A stretch of 48,648 bases of DNA, from positions 1 to 48,648 of the forward strand of contig JAJRQN010000230.1 in assembly GCA_024280235.1 (NCBI GenBank), given 5' to 3'. This DNA comes from Bacteroidota bacterium (GTDB lineage: Bacteria; Bacteroidota; Bacteroidia; Bacteroidales; F082). This document shows positions 33,188 through 42,075 of the stretch, piece after piece (position 1 is the stretch's first letter; each line of letters opens with the position of its first letter). Below the pieces are notes generated by a model. That model had not been told where the DNA came from. It saw only the letters and a list, made by a program, of their open reading frames with translations, and ran no database searches. A program made the translations under genes and the position numbers.

Positions 33188-34681
33188 ATGCTGGAATCGC
33201 TAAAAGATAAGACAGGAGCAGCCAGACTCCAACATCCTTTGGTTATTACTATTATCTTCATAGTAACCATTGTGTTGGGATTTGTTATCGGCAAAGGAGG
33301 TATGAAGGTTGCCATTGCCCTTATTATTCTGGTTCCTTTTCTTATCTACCTGAACCGGCTGTTTGTCCATCCTATTATCGGTATCTACTCAACGCTGTTT
33401 ATGGCTTTTATAGCCATCGGGCTAACACGATACATACAGGGAATTCCATTGGGATTAAGTATTGATGGACTTCTCATCATCACAATTATTGCCGTTTTCT
33501 TTCGCAATTTTTTCGATAAAATAGACTTTAGCCTGCTCAACCGCGATATTGTTTACTTGCTAATCATCTGGTTTGCTTATTCAATACTTGAGTTTTTCAA
33601 TCCACAGGCACTAAGCCGAACAGCCTGGTTTTATGCCATGCGTGGACTTTCTCTTTATCCCCTGCTTGTGGTTCCTCTGGTACTTTTGATTTTTTCACGT
33701 CTCAGGCATTTGTATGGCTTTCTTATATTTTGGGCTGCTTTTTCTTTGTTAGCTACTCTCAAAGGATTACAACAGAAATACATTGGACTGGACTTTGCCG
33801 AACAACATTGGATTGACACTATTGGTGGTATAACCCACATTGTAAACGGCAAATTACGGATTTTCTCATTTTTAAGTGATGCCGGACAGTTTGGAGCAGC
33901 TCAGGGAGCCGCCGGTATTGTTTTTGCAGGTGTGGCAGCTGCCATGAAAGGCTGGAAAAATAAGTTCTTTTTTTGGACAGTTTCCATCTTGTCGTTATGG
34001 GGTATGATGCTCTCCGGTACACGAGGGGCAATGATAGTTCCTGCTTTGGGAGGTATTACCTTCGTCATCCTTTCCAAAAGAACAAAAGTCATGCTTGTGG
34101 GAGGAATCACTATGGCATTCCTCTATTTTTTCTTTGCTTACACATATATTGGCGACAGCAACTACACCATTGCGCGAATGCGTACCGCTTTTCATCCCGA
34201 AAAAGATGCTTCTTATCAGGTCAGGCTTAAAAACCGAGAGATTCTAAAGACTTATCTTGCCGATAAACCTTTTGGTGGCGGAATTGGTTCTGCCGGTAAC
34301 TGGGGACAACGATTTTCACCTCAGGGCTTTCTTGCCAATGTGGCTACGGATAGCTGGTATGTACAAATCTGGGCAGAGCAGGGTCGTGTGGGCCTTATTC
34401 TGCATCTGTTTATTCTTATGTATATCGTCTTCAAAAGTTTTTACCTGATTATGGCACGTGTAAAAACAAAAGAACTAAGCAATATCCTGGGGGCACTGCT
34501 TGGAGGGTACGTTGGCATCATAGGTGCCGCCTATGGGAATGGTGTGCTCGGTCAGATGCCTACCGGTATCTTACTCTACATAAGCTGGGCCTTCTTATTT
34601 TCAGCACAACAGCTTCAGCGTGAATATGATGCACGGCTTTCTCAGGGTATATCGCCATGGTCATTTGCAGTGAAAGACTAA
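33188..34681 (+). CDS. O-antigen ligase/polymerase-like membrane protein (Wzy type)
   Basis: This 497-residue polytopic protein has about ten to twelve hydrophobic helices and the Wzy_C-type motif LSGTRGAMIVPALGG in the middle. A large soluble loop follows (SNYTIARMRTAFHPEKDASYQVRLKNREILKTYLADKPFGGGIGSAGNWG), then WYVQIWAEQGRVGLILHLFIL. This architecture fits the O-antigen ligase/polymerase superfamily; in a locus with a flippase and a co-polymerase it is most likely the Wzy polymerase that joins repeat units in the periplasm. Ligase activity is possible but less likely here. It ends eight bases before the next gene start. Confidence 0.82.
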   Translation: MLESLKDKTGAARLQHPLVITIIFIVTIVLGFVIGKGGMKVAIALIILVPFLIYLNRLFVHPIIGIYSTLFMAFIAIGLTRYIQGIPLGLSIDGLLIITIIAVFFRNFFDKIDFSLLNRDIVYLLIIWFAYSILEFFNPQALSRTAWFYAMRGLSLYPLLVVPLVLLIFSRLRHLYGFLIFWAAFSLLATLKGLQQKYIGLDFAEQHWIDTIGGITHIVNGKLRIFSFLSDAGQFGAAQGAAGIVFAGVAAAMKGWKNKFFFWTVSILSLWGMMLSGTRGAMIVPALGGITFVILSKRTKVMLVGGITMAFLYFFFAYTYIGDSNYTIARMRTAFHPEKDASYQVRLKNREILKTYLADKPFGGGIGSAGNWGQRFSPQGFLANVATDSWYVQIWAEQGRVGLILHLFILMYIVFKSFYLIMARVKTKELSNILGALLGGYVGIIGAAYGNGVLGQMPTGILLYISWAFLFSAQQLQREYDARLSQGISPWSFAVKD

Positions 34682-34689
34682 TTAAAAAT

Positions 34690-35625
34690 ATGGAAACGAA
34701 ACAAAATAGCTGGCCTTTGGTATCGGTGGTTACGGTGAATTATAACCAGTCTGAAGTAACTTGTGAGTTTCTGCGTTCCTTTCGGCAGATAAGCTACCCA
34801 AAAGTTGAAATTTTTGTCGTGGACAATGCTTCTCCCGACGACCATCCCGAAATTATCAAAGACCAGTTTCCGGAAATAAACTTTATCCGTACAAAGACCA
34901 ATCTTGGTTTTGCAGGAGGAAACAATGTGGCATTGCCCTATTGCAAAGGCAAATACATCCTTTTTATTAATAATGATACGGAAGTCCCTACCGGATTTCT
35001 CGAACCTTTAGTCGAAGTACTCGAAAAAACCCCAAAAGTGGCTATGGTAAGCCCAAAAATTCACTACTTCCATACGCCAAATACTTTTCAGTTTGCAGGA
35101 TTTACACCTATTCATCCTATTACCATCCGTAACTTCGCCTTGGGCTTTGGCGAAAAAGATGTCGGGCAGTATGATATTACCTGCGAAACAGGCTCTATCT
35201 TCGGTGCTGCCATGCTTGTATCAGTTGAAGCTATGAGAAAAGTGGGAATAATGACAGATAAGTTTTTTCTGTATTACGAAGAACACGATTGGGCCGAACA
35301 CTTTAAGAAAGCCGGATATAAAATCTATTTTCAGGGAAAATCGGTCGTGCTACACAAAGAGGCCATCTCCACGGTAAAAGAGAGTCCGTTTCAAATCTTT
35401 TATCTTACCCGCGGTCGTATTCTCTATGCAAGAAGAAATAACCACGGCATTATCAAGCTGATGAGCCTTCTGTATCTCAACCTCATTGCCGTACCCAAAC
35501 AAATACTACATTATCTCATTAAAAAACGTACTGACCTTGCCAAAGCCAGTATCAAAGCAATGTGGTGGCATTTTACTCATTTTAAAGACATTTCCGGATT
35601 GCCAAAACTATCGGAAAATAATTAA
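34690..35625 (+). CDS. glycosyltransferase family 2 (copy A1 of a duplicated pair)
   Basis: This 311-residue inverting GT-A enzyme shows the family start VSVVTVNYNQSEVTCEFLRSF, VVDNASPDDHPEIIKDQF, NLGFAGGNNVALPYCKGKY and the nucleotide/metal site INNDTEVP. The pattern resembles rhamnosyl- or galactofuranosyltransferases of the WbbL type, but the sugar cannot be determined. It has no membrane anchor and would act in the cytoplasm on lipid-linked intermediates. ATG 34690 (METKQNSWP) is chosen over the ORF-track start at 34657, which overlaps the polymerase gene. It is closely similar to the gene at 36854-37783, and each is followed by a similar membrane GT2. Confidence 0.88.
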   Translation: METKQNSWPLVSVVTVNYNQSEVTCEFLRSFRQISYPKVEIFVVDNASPDDHPEIIKDQFPEINFIRTKTNLGFAGGNNVALPYCKGKYILFINNDTEVPTGFLEPLVEVLEKTPKVAMVSPKIHYFHTPNTFQFAGFTPIHPITIRNFALGFGEKDVGQYDITCETGSIFGAAMLVSVEAMRKVGIMTDKFFLYYEEHDWAEHFKKAGYKIYFQGKSVVLHKEAISTVKESPFQIFYLTRGRILYARRNNHGIIKLMSLLYLNLIAVPKQILHYLIKKRTDLAKASIKAMWWHFTHFKDISGLPKLSENN

Positions 35626-35630
35626 CGCCT

Positions 35631-36853
35631 ATGGAAATTTTAAAAATTATACTCCTTGTCATCGAAACCATACTTTTTATCTACCTGTTTCTGGCGACTT
35701 TTTATATTTTTATCTATTCGGTAGCCGGACTTTTCTACAGGCAAAAACAAAAAGAGAATGTATCCAAAATAAGAAAGTTTGCCGTACTGATTCCGGGATA
35801 CAAGGAAGATGCAGTAATTGTTCATGTAGCAAAAGAAGCAACCTTACAGAATTATCCCAAAGATAAATTTGATGTTATCGTTATTGCTGATACTTTCAGG
35901 AAAGAGACGCTGGATGCACTTCACAAATTACCAATACAAGTCGTAGAGGTGGTTTTTGAAGTTAGCAAGAAGTCAAAAGCACTAAATAAATGTATGGAAA
36001 TCATTGGCAATGATTATGATGTGGCTTTCATCCTTGATGCGGATAATATTATGAAAAAGGATGTACTGACCAAAGTAAATGCAGCTTTTGACCGTGGCTT
36101 TGATGCGGTGCAGGGACATCGTACAGCCAAAAACCTGAATGCGGCCTTTGCCATCCTCGATGCATTAAGCGAAGAAATAAACAACCACATTTTCCGCAAG
36201 GGACATCGTGTGTTGGGCATATCCTCCGCATTGATAGGCTCCGGAATGGGTCTCGACTACCCGCTATTCAAAAAACAATGGCTACCATTGACTCCGTTGG
36301 TGAAGACAAAGAAGTAGAGTTGAAGATTATTAAAAATGGTTATACAATTGAGTATGTCCACGATGCCATCATTTATGATGAAAAGACTCAGGAATCCGGA
36401 AACTTTGTCAACCAGCGGCGGCGATGGATTGCCGCTCAGTTAGATTATTTCAGGAGTAACTTTTTAGACGGCTTCGCATCCTTAATTACTAAAGGTAACT
36501 TTGATTATTTCGACAAAGTAATACAGATGATACAACCACCGCGAATTTTACTCAGCGGGATATTGTTTTTTCTCAGCCTTTTGTATGGAATCATCTATTT
36601 CCTTCCATACACAGCTCTGAAGCAATACTTTACTCCCGGATTTTATTGGTGGCTGGGGCTATTTGCAGGTACCTCGCTTGCGCTGTTGTTTGCCATCCCA
36701 CGTCGATTTTATAACAAGCAGACTTTTCATGCCTTGCTTTCCCTGCCAAAAGGATTTATCCTTATGTTTATTAGCCTGCTGAAAGTAAAAGGAGCATCCA
36801 AAAAATTTTTACATACCGAACATTCACATTCGGATGAAATAAAACATAACTAG
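35631..36853 (+). pseudogene. membrane glycosyltransferase family 2 (copy B1), frameshifted
   Basis: Two ORF-track lines (35631-36317 and 36278-36853) are halves of one gene. The first carries a membrane helix, IPGYKEDAVIVHVAKEA, ILDADNIMKKD and AFDRGFDAVQGHR. The second continues with EVELKIIKNGYTIEYVHDAIIYDEK, the NQRRRWIAAQ motif and C-terminal helices. The junction lies in a run of six A at 36270-36275: one more A gives FKKTMATIDSVGEDKE, in line with the intact paralogue at 37780 (FKKMMKKVEVVGGFDKE). Restored length is about 407 residues against 406 for that paralogue. The downstream part shows no decay, so the event is recent, phase-variable or a sequencing error. The product would be a membrane GT2 adding a sugar at the cytoplasmic face. 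Confidence 0.88.
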
Positions 36854-37783
36854 ATGAGTTTCAAGTTAAAAAGATACCCGCTCGTTTCTATCATCACGGT
36901 CAATTATAATCAGGCCGAAGTAACGTGTGCCTTGCTTGAATCGCTCAACAAAATCACTTACCCTAATCTTGAAGTTATCGTGGTGGACAATCATTCCACC
37001 AACGATGACCCTGCAATTATTAAAAAGCGTTACCCGAATATTGTTTTTATCCAAAATCCTATCAACTATGGCTTTGCTGCCGGAAACAATTACGGACTTA
37101 TGCGTGCACGCGGTGAGTATATCATGCTCCTGAACAACGACATAGAAGTTCCCTCAGATTTCCTGGAGCCACTCATTGCCAAACTCGAAAAGAACCCGGA
37201 GATTGGTGCCGTAAGTCCGCGTATCCGGTTTTTCTACCAACCTGATATTATCCAATACGCAGGTTACACTGCAATGGACAAAATAACTATTCGCAATGCT
37301 GCCATTGGCTACCGCGAGAAAGATAGGGGGCAGTATAATGAAGACCGCGAAACACCTTCTGCACACGGGGCGGCAATGGTGGTTCCCATGCGTGTGGTAA
37401 AAGAGATTGGCCTTATGTCTTACATTTTCTTTCTCTATTACGAAGAAGCAGACTGGTGTGAACGAATCTTGCGAGCCGGATACAAAATTTTTTACGTCGG
37501 CAGCTCATATGTACTTCATAAAGAATCTGTTTCGACAGGAAAACTCAGTCCCCTAAAAATTTATTATCTCAACCGAAACCGTATCGTATTTATGCGACGC
37601 AACCTGCATGGAAAAGAGTATTATATCGCTTTACTGTATCAACTTTTTGTAGCCATTCCTAAAAATGCTTTCGCTTTCCTGATAAAAGGAAAAATCTCTC
37701 TCTTTCTCGCTTATTATCGGGCCATCGGTTGGCATGTCGCCCATTTGTTCTCAAAAGAAATCCATGAAAATCCAATGCTATGA
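36854..37783 (+). CDS. glycosyltransferase family 2 (copy A2)
   Basis: This 309-residue GT-A enzyme is a clear paralogue of the gene at 34690: VSIITVNYNQAEVTCALLESL, VVDNHSTNDDPAIIKKRY, NYGFAAGNNYGLMRARGEY, LNNDIEVPSDFLEPLI and FFLYYEEADWCERILRAGY all align. It starts directly after the stop of the preceding gene and overlaps the next by four bases (ATGA), so translation is coupled. Differences around the acceptor side suggest that it may add the same class of sugar to another position. Sugar and linkage are not predictable. Confidence 0.88.
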   Translation: MSFKLKRYPLVSIITVNYNQAEVTCALLESLNKITYPNLEVIVVDNHSTNDDPAIIKKRYPNIVFIQNPINYGFAAGNNYGLMRARGEYIMLLNNDIEVPSDFLEPLIAKLEKNPEIGAVSPRIRFFYQPDIIQYAGYTAMDKITIRNAAIGYREKDRGQYNEDRETPSAHGAAMVVPMRVVKEIGLMSYIFFLYYEEADWCERILRAGYKIFYVGSSYVLHKESVSTGKLSPLKIYYLNRNRIVFMRRNLHGKEYYIALLYQLFVAIPKNAFAFLIKGKISLFLAYYRAIGWHVAHLFSKEIHENPML

Positions 37784-39000
37784 CATTAAAAATATGGCAT
37801 ATTATCGAACTCATTGTTTTCGTCTATCTGGCATTTACAGATATTTACCTGTTTATCTTTGCTTTTTCGGGTCTCTTCCCGTTGAAAAGAAAGCACCGAA
37901 CTTCATTGAAAAAACGGAAAATATTAATCCTCATCCCCGGTTACCGTGAAGATGCCGTCATTATTGATGTAGCCAAAGAAGCACTGAATCAGGACTATGG
38001 AACGGAGAATTATGATGTTGTCATCATTGCCGATGGTTTCAAACCGGAAACCATTACAAATCTGAAATCAATTCACGTTCGCGTGATTGAAGTAAACCTT
38101 AAATACAGCACCAAATCGCGGGCGCTGAATGCGGCCCTTTCTCAAACCACAGGTCAATACGATGTGGCAGTAGTGCTGGATGCTGACAACGTTATGGCAC
38201 GCGACTTTCTTTCCCGCATCAACGAGGCTTTTTGCGATGGATACCTTGCCGTACAGGGGCATCGCATTGCAAAAAATCTAAACAGCTCTTTTGCTATTCT
38301 CGATGCGGTGAGCGAAGAGATGAACAACCATATTTTCAGAAAAGGACATCGTGTACTTCGGCTTTCCTCGGCACTTATCGGTTCGGCTATGGCTTTCGAC
38401 TTCCGTTATTTTAAAAAGATGATGAAAAAGGTAGAAGTTGTAGGCGGTTTTGACAAAGAATTAGAAGTCAGGTTATTACAAAAGAAACACAAAATTGAGT
38501 ATCTTCCGGATGCTTATGTTTATGATGAAAAGGTTCCCAATGCCAAAGTCTTTACCAAACAGCGGAGGCGATGGCTTTCAGCACAGATTCACTATTTCGG
38601 GAAGAGTTTTCTGCCTTCGCTGAGAGACTTGTTTTTGCGGGGAAACATCGATTTTTTCAACAAAGCCCTTCAATTCATCCTTCTTCCGCGTATTATGCTG
38701 ATTAGTCTGCTCTTTGTCATTACTGTAATCTATTATTTTGCCGCTTCGCCTGTCTCCTTTTTATTGGTTCTCGGCTTACTCATTATTGCCATACTCGTAT
38801 TTGTTCTTTCCATACCCCGTTATTTCTATAATATTCGTACCTTGTGGGCATTGACACGCCTTCCGGCAGGCATTCTGTTAATGTTCTTTTCATTGTTGAA
38901 AATAAAAGGAGGTAACAAGGAATTTTTGCATACAAAACATACTTATAATGCATTTCAGATAAAACATCCGTATTTTTATACGAAAAATAAGACAAAATGA
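37780..39000 (+). CDS. membrane glycosyltransferase family 2 (copy B2, intact)
   Basis: This 406-residue paralogue of the broken gene at 35631 has an N-terminal helix (IIELIVFVYLAFTDIYLFIFAFSGLF), a GT-A core with LIPGYREDAVIIDVAKEAL, the metal site VVLDADNVMARD, and the QRRRW acceptor motif (TKQRRRWLSAQ). It ends with two or three C-terminal helices and a tail beginning LLKIKGGNKEFLHTKHTY, shared with the other copy. This layout is like processive or lipid-linked GT2 enzymes. It overlaps both neighbours by four bases (ATGA), the tightest coupling in the locus. Because it is complete, it may cover for its frameshifted paralogue if the two act on the same sugar. Confidence 0.88.
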   Translation: MTLKIWHIIELIVFVYLAFTDIYLFIFAFSGLFPLKRKHRTSLKKRKILILIPGYREDAVIIDVAKEALNQDYGTENYDVVIIADGFKPETITNLKSIHVRVIEVNLKYSTKSRALNAALSQTTGQYDVAVVLDADNVMARDFLSRINEAFCDGYLAVQGHRIAKNLNSSFAILDAVSEEMNNHIFRKGHRVLRLSSALIGSAMAFDFRYFKKMMKKVEVVGGFDKELEVRLLQKKHKIEYLPDAYVYDEKVPNAKVFTKQRRRWLSAQIHYFGKSFLPSLRDLFLRGNIDFFNKALQFILLPRIMLISLLFVITVIYYFAASPVSFLLVLGLLIIAILVFVLSIPRYFYNIRTLWALTRLPAGILLMFFSLLKIKGGNKEFLHTKHTYNAFQIKHPYFYTKNKTK

Positions 39001-40148
39001 AAATAGGAATTGAAGGCCAGCGACTTTACAGGAAAAGAAAACACGGCATGGATATGGTGGCACTGGAGCTTATCAATGAGCTTCAGAAGCTGGATAAAAA
39101 AAATGAATACGTAGTCTTTGTCAAGCCCGATGCGGACAACCGGATTTTTGAGCAGACTGCAAATTTCAAATTTGTGGAACTCGGCGGCGGCCCCTATCCT
39201 ACGTGGGAACAATTTGCCCTGCCCAAAGCCGCCCGCAGGGAAAACTGCGATATTTTGCACTGTACCAGCAATACAGCGCCGCTAAATCCGGGAATACCAC
39301 TAATCATTACCCTACACGATATCATTTATATGGAAAGTATCAGCCTTTTTAAAAAGGGAGGCACCTCGTATCAAAAATTCGGTAATATGTACCGGCGTTT
39401 TGTCGTCCCGAGGGTAATGAGAAAAAGTGAAAAAATTATCACTGTTTCCGAATTTGAAAAGAACCGCATCAAAGAATTTTTCGGATTTCCGGACGATGAC
39501 GACCGTTTGGTGGCTATATACAATGGCGTAAGTGAGCATTTCCGCAAAATTGATGACCAAAAAGAACTTCAACGGGTAAAAGCACTTTACCACCTCCCCG
39601 ACCGGTTTCTGTTTTTCCTCGGCAATACCGACCCCAAGAAAAATACCAAAGGCGCTTTGAAAGCCTTCTCCGATTATCTGAAAAAAACCGGAGACGACAT
39701 GTACCTCGTCATGCTCGATTACGAACAAAATGAATTGGAAAGACTTCTCACGGAGATTGGTGATAAAGAACTGATTAACAGGATTATTCTAACCGGATAC
39801 GTCATCAACACCGACCTGCCGGCCATTTATAATTTATGTAAAGTTTTTCTCTATCCATCCCTACGCGAAAGTTTCGGTATCCCCATGCTGGAAGCCATGC
39901 GTTGTGGCGCGCCGGTCATCACCTCCAACACCTCGTGTATGCCGGAAGTATCCGGTGGCGCAGCCTGTATTGTCGATCCTTTCAAACCGGAAGAAATTAC
40001 CGCAGGTATCGAAAAAATCCTTTCTGATAAAGCTTTCCGGGACGACATCATTAGAAAAGGATTCCGCCAATCGGACAAGTTTTCATGGAAAAATATGGCA
40101 AAAGAAGTGCTGGCACTTTATGAAACAGTTTACAACAAACATCACTAA
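38997..40148 (+). CDS. glycosyltransferase family 4
   Basis: This 383-residue retaining GT-B enzyme begins MKIGIEGQRLYRKRKHGMDMVALELI. It has DILHCTSNTAPLNPGIPLIITLHDI in the N-terminal half and, in the C-terminal half, FFLGNTDPKKNTKGALKAF, LYPSLRESFGIPMLEAMRCGAPVITSNTSCMPEV and GGAACIVDPFKPEEI, which carry the E-x7-E nucleotide-sugar motif. It is similar to mannosyl- or glucosyltransferases of capsule loci, but donor and acceptor are unknown. The ATG overlaps the previous stop (ATGA). It is cytoplasmic or peripheral, with no membrane helix. Confidence 0.9.
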   Translation: MKIGIEGQRLYRKRKHGMDMVALELINELQKLDKKNEYVVFVKPDADNRIFEQTANFKFVELGGGPYPTWEQFALPKAARRENCDILHCTSNTAPLNPGIPLIITLHDIIYMESISLFKKGGTSYQKFGNMYRRFVVPRVMRKSEKIITVSEFEKNRIKEFFGFPDDDDRLVAIYNGVSEHFRKIDDQKELQRVKALYHLPDRFLFFLGNTDPKKNTKGALKAFSDYLKKTGDDMYLVMLDYEQNELERLLTEIGDKELINRIILTGYVINTDLPAIYNLCKVFLYPSLRESFGIPMLEAMRCGAPVITSNTSCMPEVSGGAACIVDPFKPEEITAGIEKILSDKAFRDDIIRKGFRQSDKFSWKNMAKEVLALYETVYNKHH

Positions 40149-40158
40149 AATCCACGTT

Positions 40159-41358
40159 ATGATTAAAGACAGAGATATTGTCATGGTCGGTCTCGCTGCG
40201 CTCGACAGTCGCATTGGTAGCAATGTCATCAACCTTGCCGAAGTGTTTTCTAGACACAACCGGGTGCTTTACGTGAATTATCCCATGGACAGACTGACAC
40301 TGTGGCGCGGACGCCATGATTCAATTATTCAAAAACGAAAAAAAGTATTGCGCGGAAAACTTCCCGACATGGAACAAGTTAACGAAAACATGTGGAGTTT
40401 CTTTCCAAAGACCATTCTGGAATCTATCAATCAGCTTCCTTTCAACCAGATATTTGATATTCTAAACCGGATAAACAACAAGCGTTTTGCCAAAGAGATA
40501 AACCGCGCTGTTAAGAGACTGAACTTCAAAGACATTATTATCTTCAACGATACGGATATGTTTCGCAGCTTTTATCTGAAAGAGCTTATCCATGCCAAAA
40601 CTTATGTTTATTACACCCGCGACAATATGCTGGCGGTGGATTACTGGAAACGTCAGGGCACACGCATCGAACCCGCATTGATGAAAAAAGTGGACTTGAT
40701 TGTGGCCAACTCTACTTATCTTGCCGACATCGGAAAGCGCTATAATCCACACTCTTACTACGTAGGTCAGGGCTGCGATGTCTCACTTTTCGATAAAAAA
40801 CTTATCAAAGAGGTGCCTTCCGATTTGAAACCCGTTAAAAAACCTGTGATCGGCTATATTGGTGTCCTTTACACCCTTCGGCTGGATATCGATGTTTTGG
40901 TACACATTGCCAAAAGCCGTCCCAACTGGTCATTGGTATTGGTTGGCCCTGAAGATGAAAAGTTTAAAAATAGTGAATTACATAAAATTGACAATGTATA
41001 TTTTCCCGGCAGCAAAAAAATGGAAGAACTTCCGGCTTATCTTTCCGGATTCGATGTGGCTTTAAATCCGCAAAAACTCAACGAAGTAACTATTGGAAAT
41101 TATCCGCGTAAGATAGACGAATACCTCGCTATGGGAAAACCAACGGTTGCCACCAAAACAAAGGCAATGGAGGTTTTTGAAAAATGGGTTTATCTCGCCA
41201 ATAACAAAGAAGAATATGTGCAGCTGATTGAAAAGGCTCTGACTGAAAATACGCCTGAGAAAGAGGCCGAACGTGAAAAAATCGCCCGAAGCCACACATG
41301 GGTTGCCAATGCGGAGGCTATTTATGAGAAAATTGAAATCATCGAAAAAATGAAATAA
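40159..41358 (+). CDS. glycosyltransferase, GT-B fold (group 1-like)
   Basis: This 399-residue protein begins IVMVGLAALDSRIGSNVINLAEVF, a start seen in GT-B transferases of the TuaH-like group. The C-terminal half has VIGYIGVLYTLRLDIDVLVHIAKSRPNWSLVLVGPED, FPGSKKMEELPAYLSGFDVALNPQ and YPRKIDEYLAMGKPTVATKTKAMEVF. The ORF-track start at 39904 lies inside the previous gene in another frame; ATG 40159 fits the family. It ends one base before the acyltransferase pseudogene. Donor sugar is unknown. The sequence is complete, with no odd residues in the donor site as far as can be judged. Confidence 0.85.
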   Translation: MIKDRDIVMVGLAALDSRIGSNVINLAEVFSRHNRVLYVNYPMDRLTLWRGRHDSIIQKRKKVLRGKLPDMEQVNENMWSFFPKTILESINQLPFNQIFDILNRINNKRFAKEINRAVKRLNFKDIIIFNDTDMFRSFYLKELIHAKTYVYYTRDNMLAVDYWKRQGTRIEPALMKKVDLIVANSTYLADIGKRYNPHSYYVGQGCDVSLFDKKLIKEVPSDLKPVKKPVIGYIGVLYTLRLDIDVLVHIAKSRPNWSLVLVGPEDEKFKNSELHKIDNVYFPGSKKMEELPAYLSGFDVALNPQKLNEVTIGNYPRKIDEYLAMGKPTVATKTKAMEVFEKWVYLANNKEEYVQLIEKALTENTPEKEAEREKIARSHTWVANAEAIYEKIEIIEKMK

Positions 41359-41359
41359 C

Positions 41360-41980
41360 ATGGGAATCAAAGAGAAAATAAAATCCAACGAAAAGCTGAA
41401 AAAGCTGGTACTCTGGATGCTTATGCCCCGCAACCAAGCCAGGCCGCGCCTTTGGGTAAAATGGTTCGTAAATCCCATGAAACACACGCGAGGTAAACGA
41501 TCGCTGGTGCGAAGACGTACCCGTATGGATCTTATGCCTTTCAACAATTTTGTGCTTGGCAAAGATTCGACCATCGAAGACTTTTCAACGGTAAACAATG
41601 GAGTGGGCGATGTCATCATCGGCTAGCGTACCCGCATTGGCATGTCCAATGTCCTCATAGGCCCCATAACCATTGGCAATGATGTTATGTTTGCCCAGAA
41701 TGTGGTTTTGTCAGGCCTTAACCACGGCTACGAAGACGTAAACCTGCCACCCAGCTTGCAAAAGGTGGAGACAAAACCCATCATCATTGAAGATCAGGTC
41801 TGGATTGGAGCAAATGCAGTGGTTACGGCAGGCGTTACTGTCGGGAAGCACTCCGTTGTTGCCGCAGGTTGTGTAGTTGTAAAAGATGTTCCTCCTTTTG
41901 CCATTGTAGGTGGAAATCCCGGGAAAATTTTAAAACAATACAACCACGAAACCAAAGCGTGGGAACGGGTAAAAAAATAA
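41360..41980 (+). pseudogene. hexapeptide-repeat (LbH) acyltransferase with in-frame amber codon
   Basis: Two ORF-track lines (41360-41626 and 41642-41980) are in the same frame and separated only by one TAG at 41624-41626. Reading through gives DVIIG[stop]RTRIGMSNVLIGPITIGNDV, a continuous left-handed beta-helix, followed by IIIEDQVWIGANAVVTAGVTVGKHSVVAAGCVVVKDVPPFAIVGGNPGKILK. This is the usual LbH O-acetyltransferase pattern (WbbJ or MaA type) of about 206 residues. One base change, for example GAG, CAG or AAG to TAG, explains it. The truncated product would lack the active-site coils and is probably inactive, although translation could restart at ATG 41642. It would have O-acetylated a repeat-unit sugar. 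Confidence 0.88.
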
Positions 41981-42075
41981 CAGCCGACTCCCCTGTCGCA
42001 TTATTTTCCTATTTTAGCATAATAATAAAATGGGGAAATATTATTATATTTCATAAATTACGGTAAATCAAACCA

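Noticed and set aside
39904-40158. Longer N-terminus for the GT-B glycosyltransferase
   Set aside because: This stretch is the coding region of the previous glycosyltransferase read in another frame.
41624-41626. Amber codon read as pyrrolysine or another recoded residue
   Set aside because: It falls in an LbH repeat where an ordinary residue is expected, and no recoding signal is visible.
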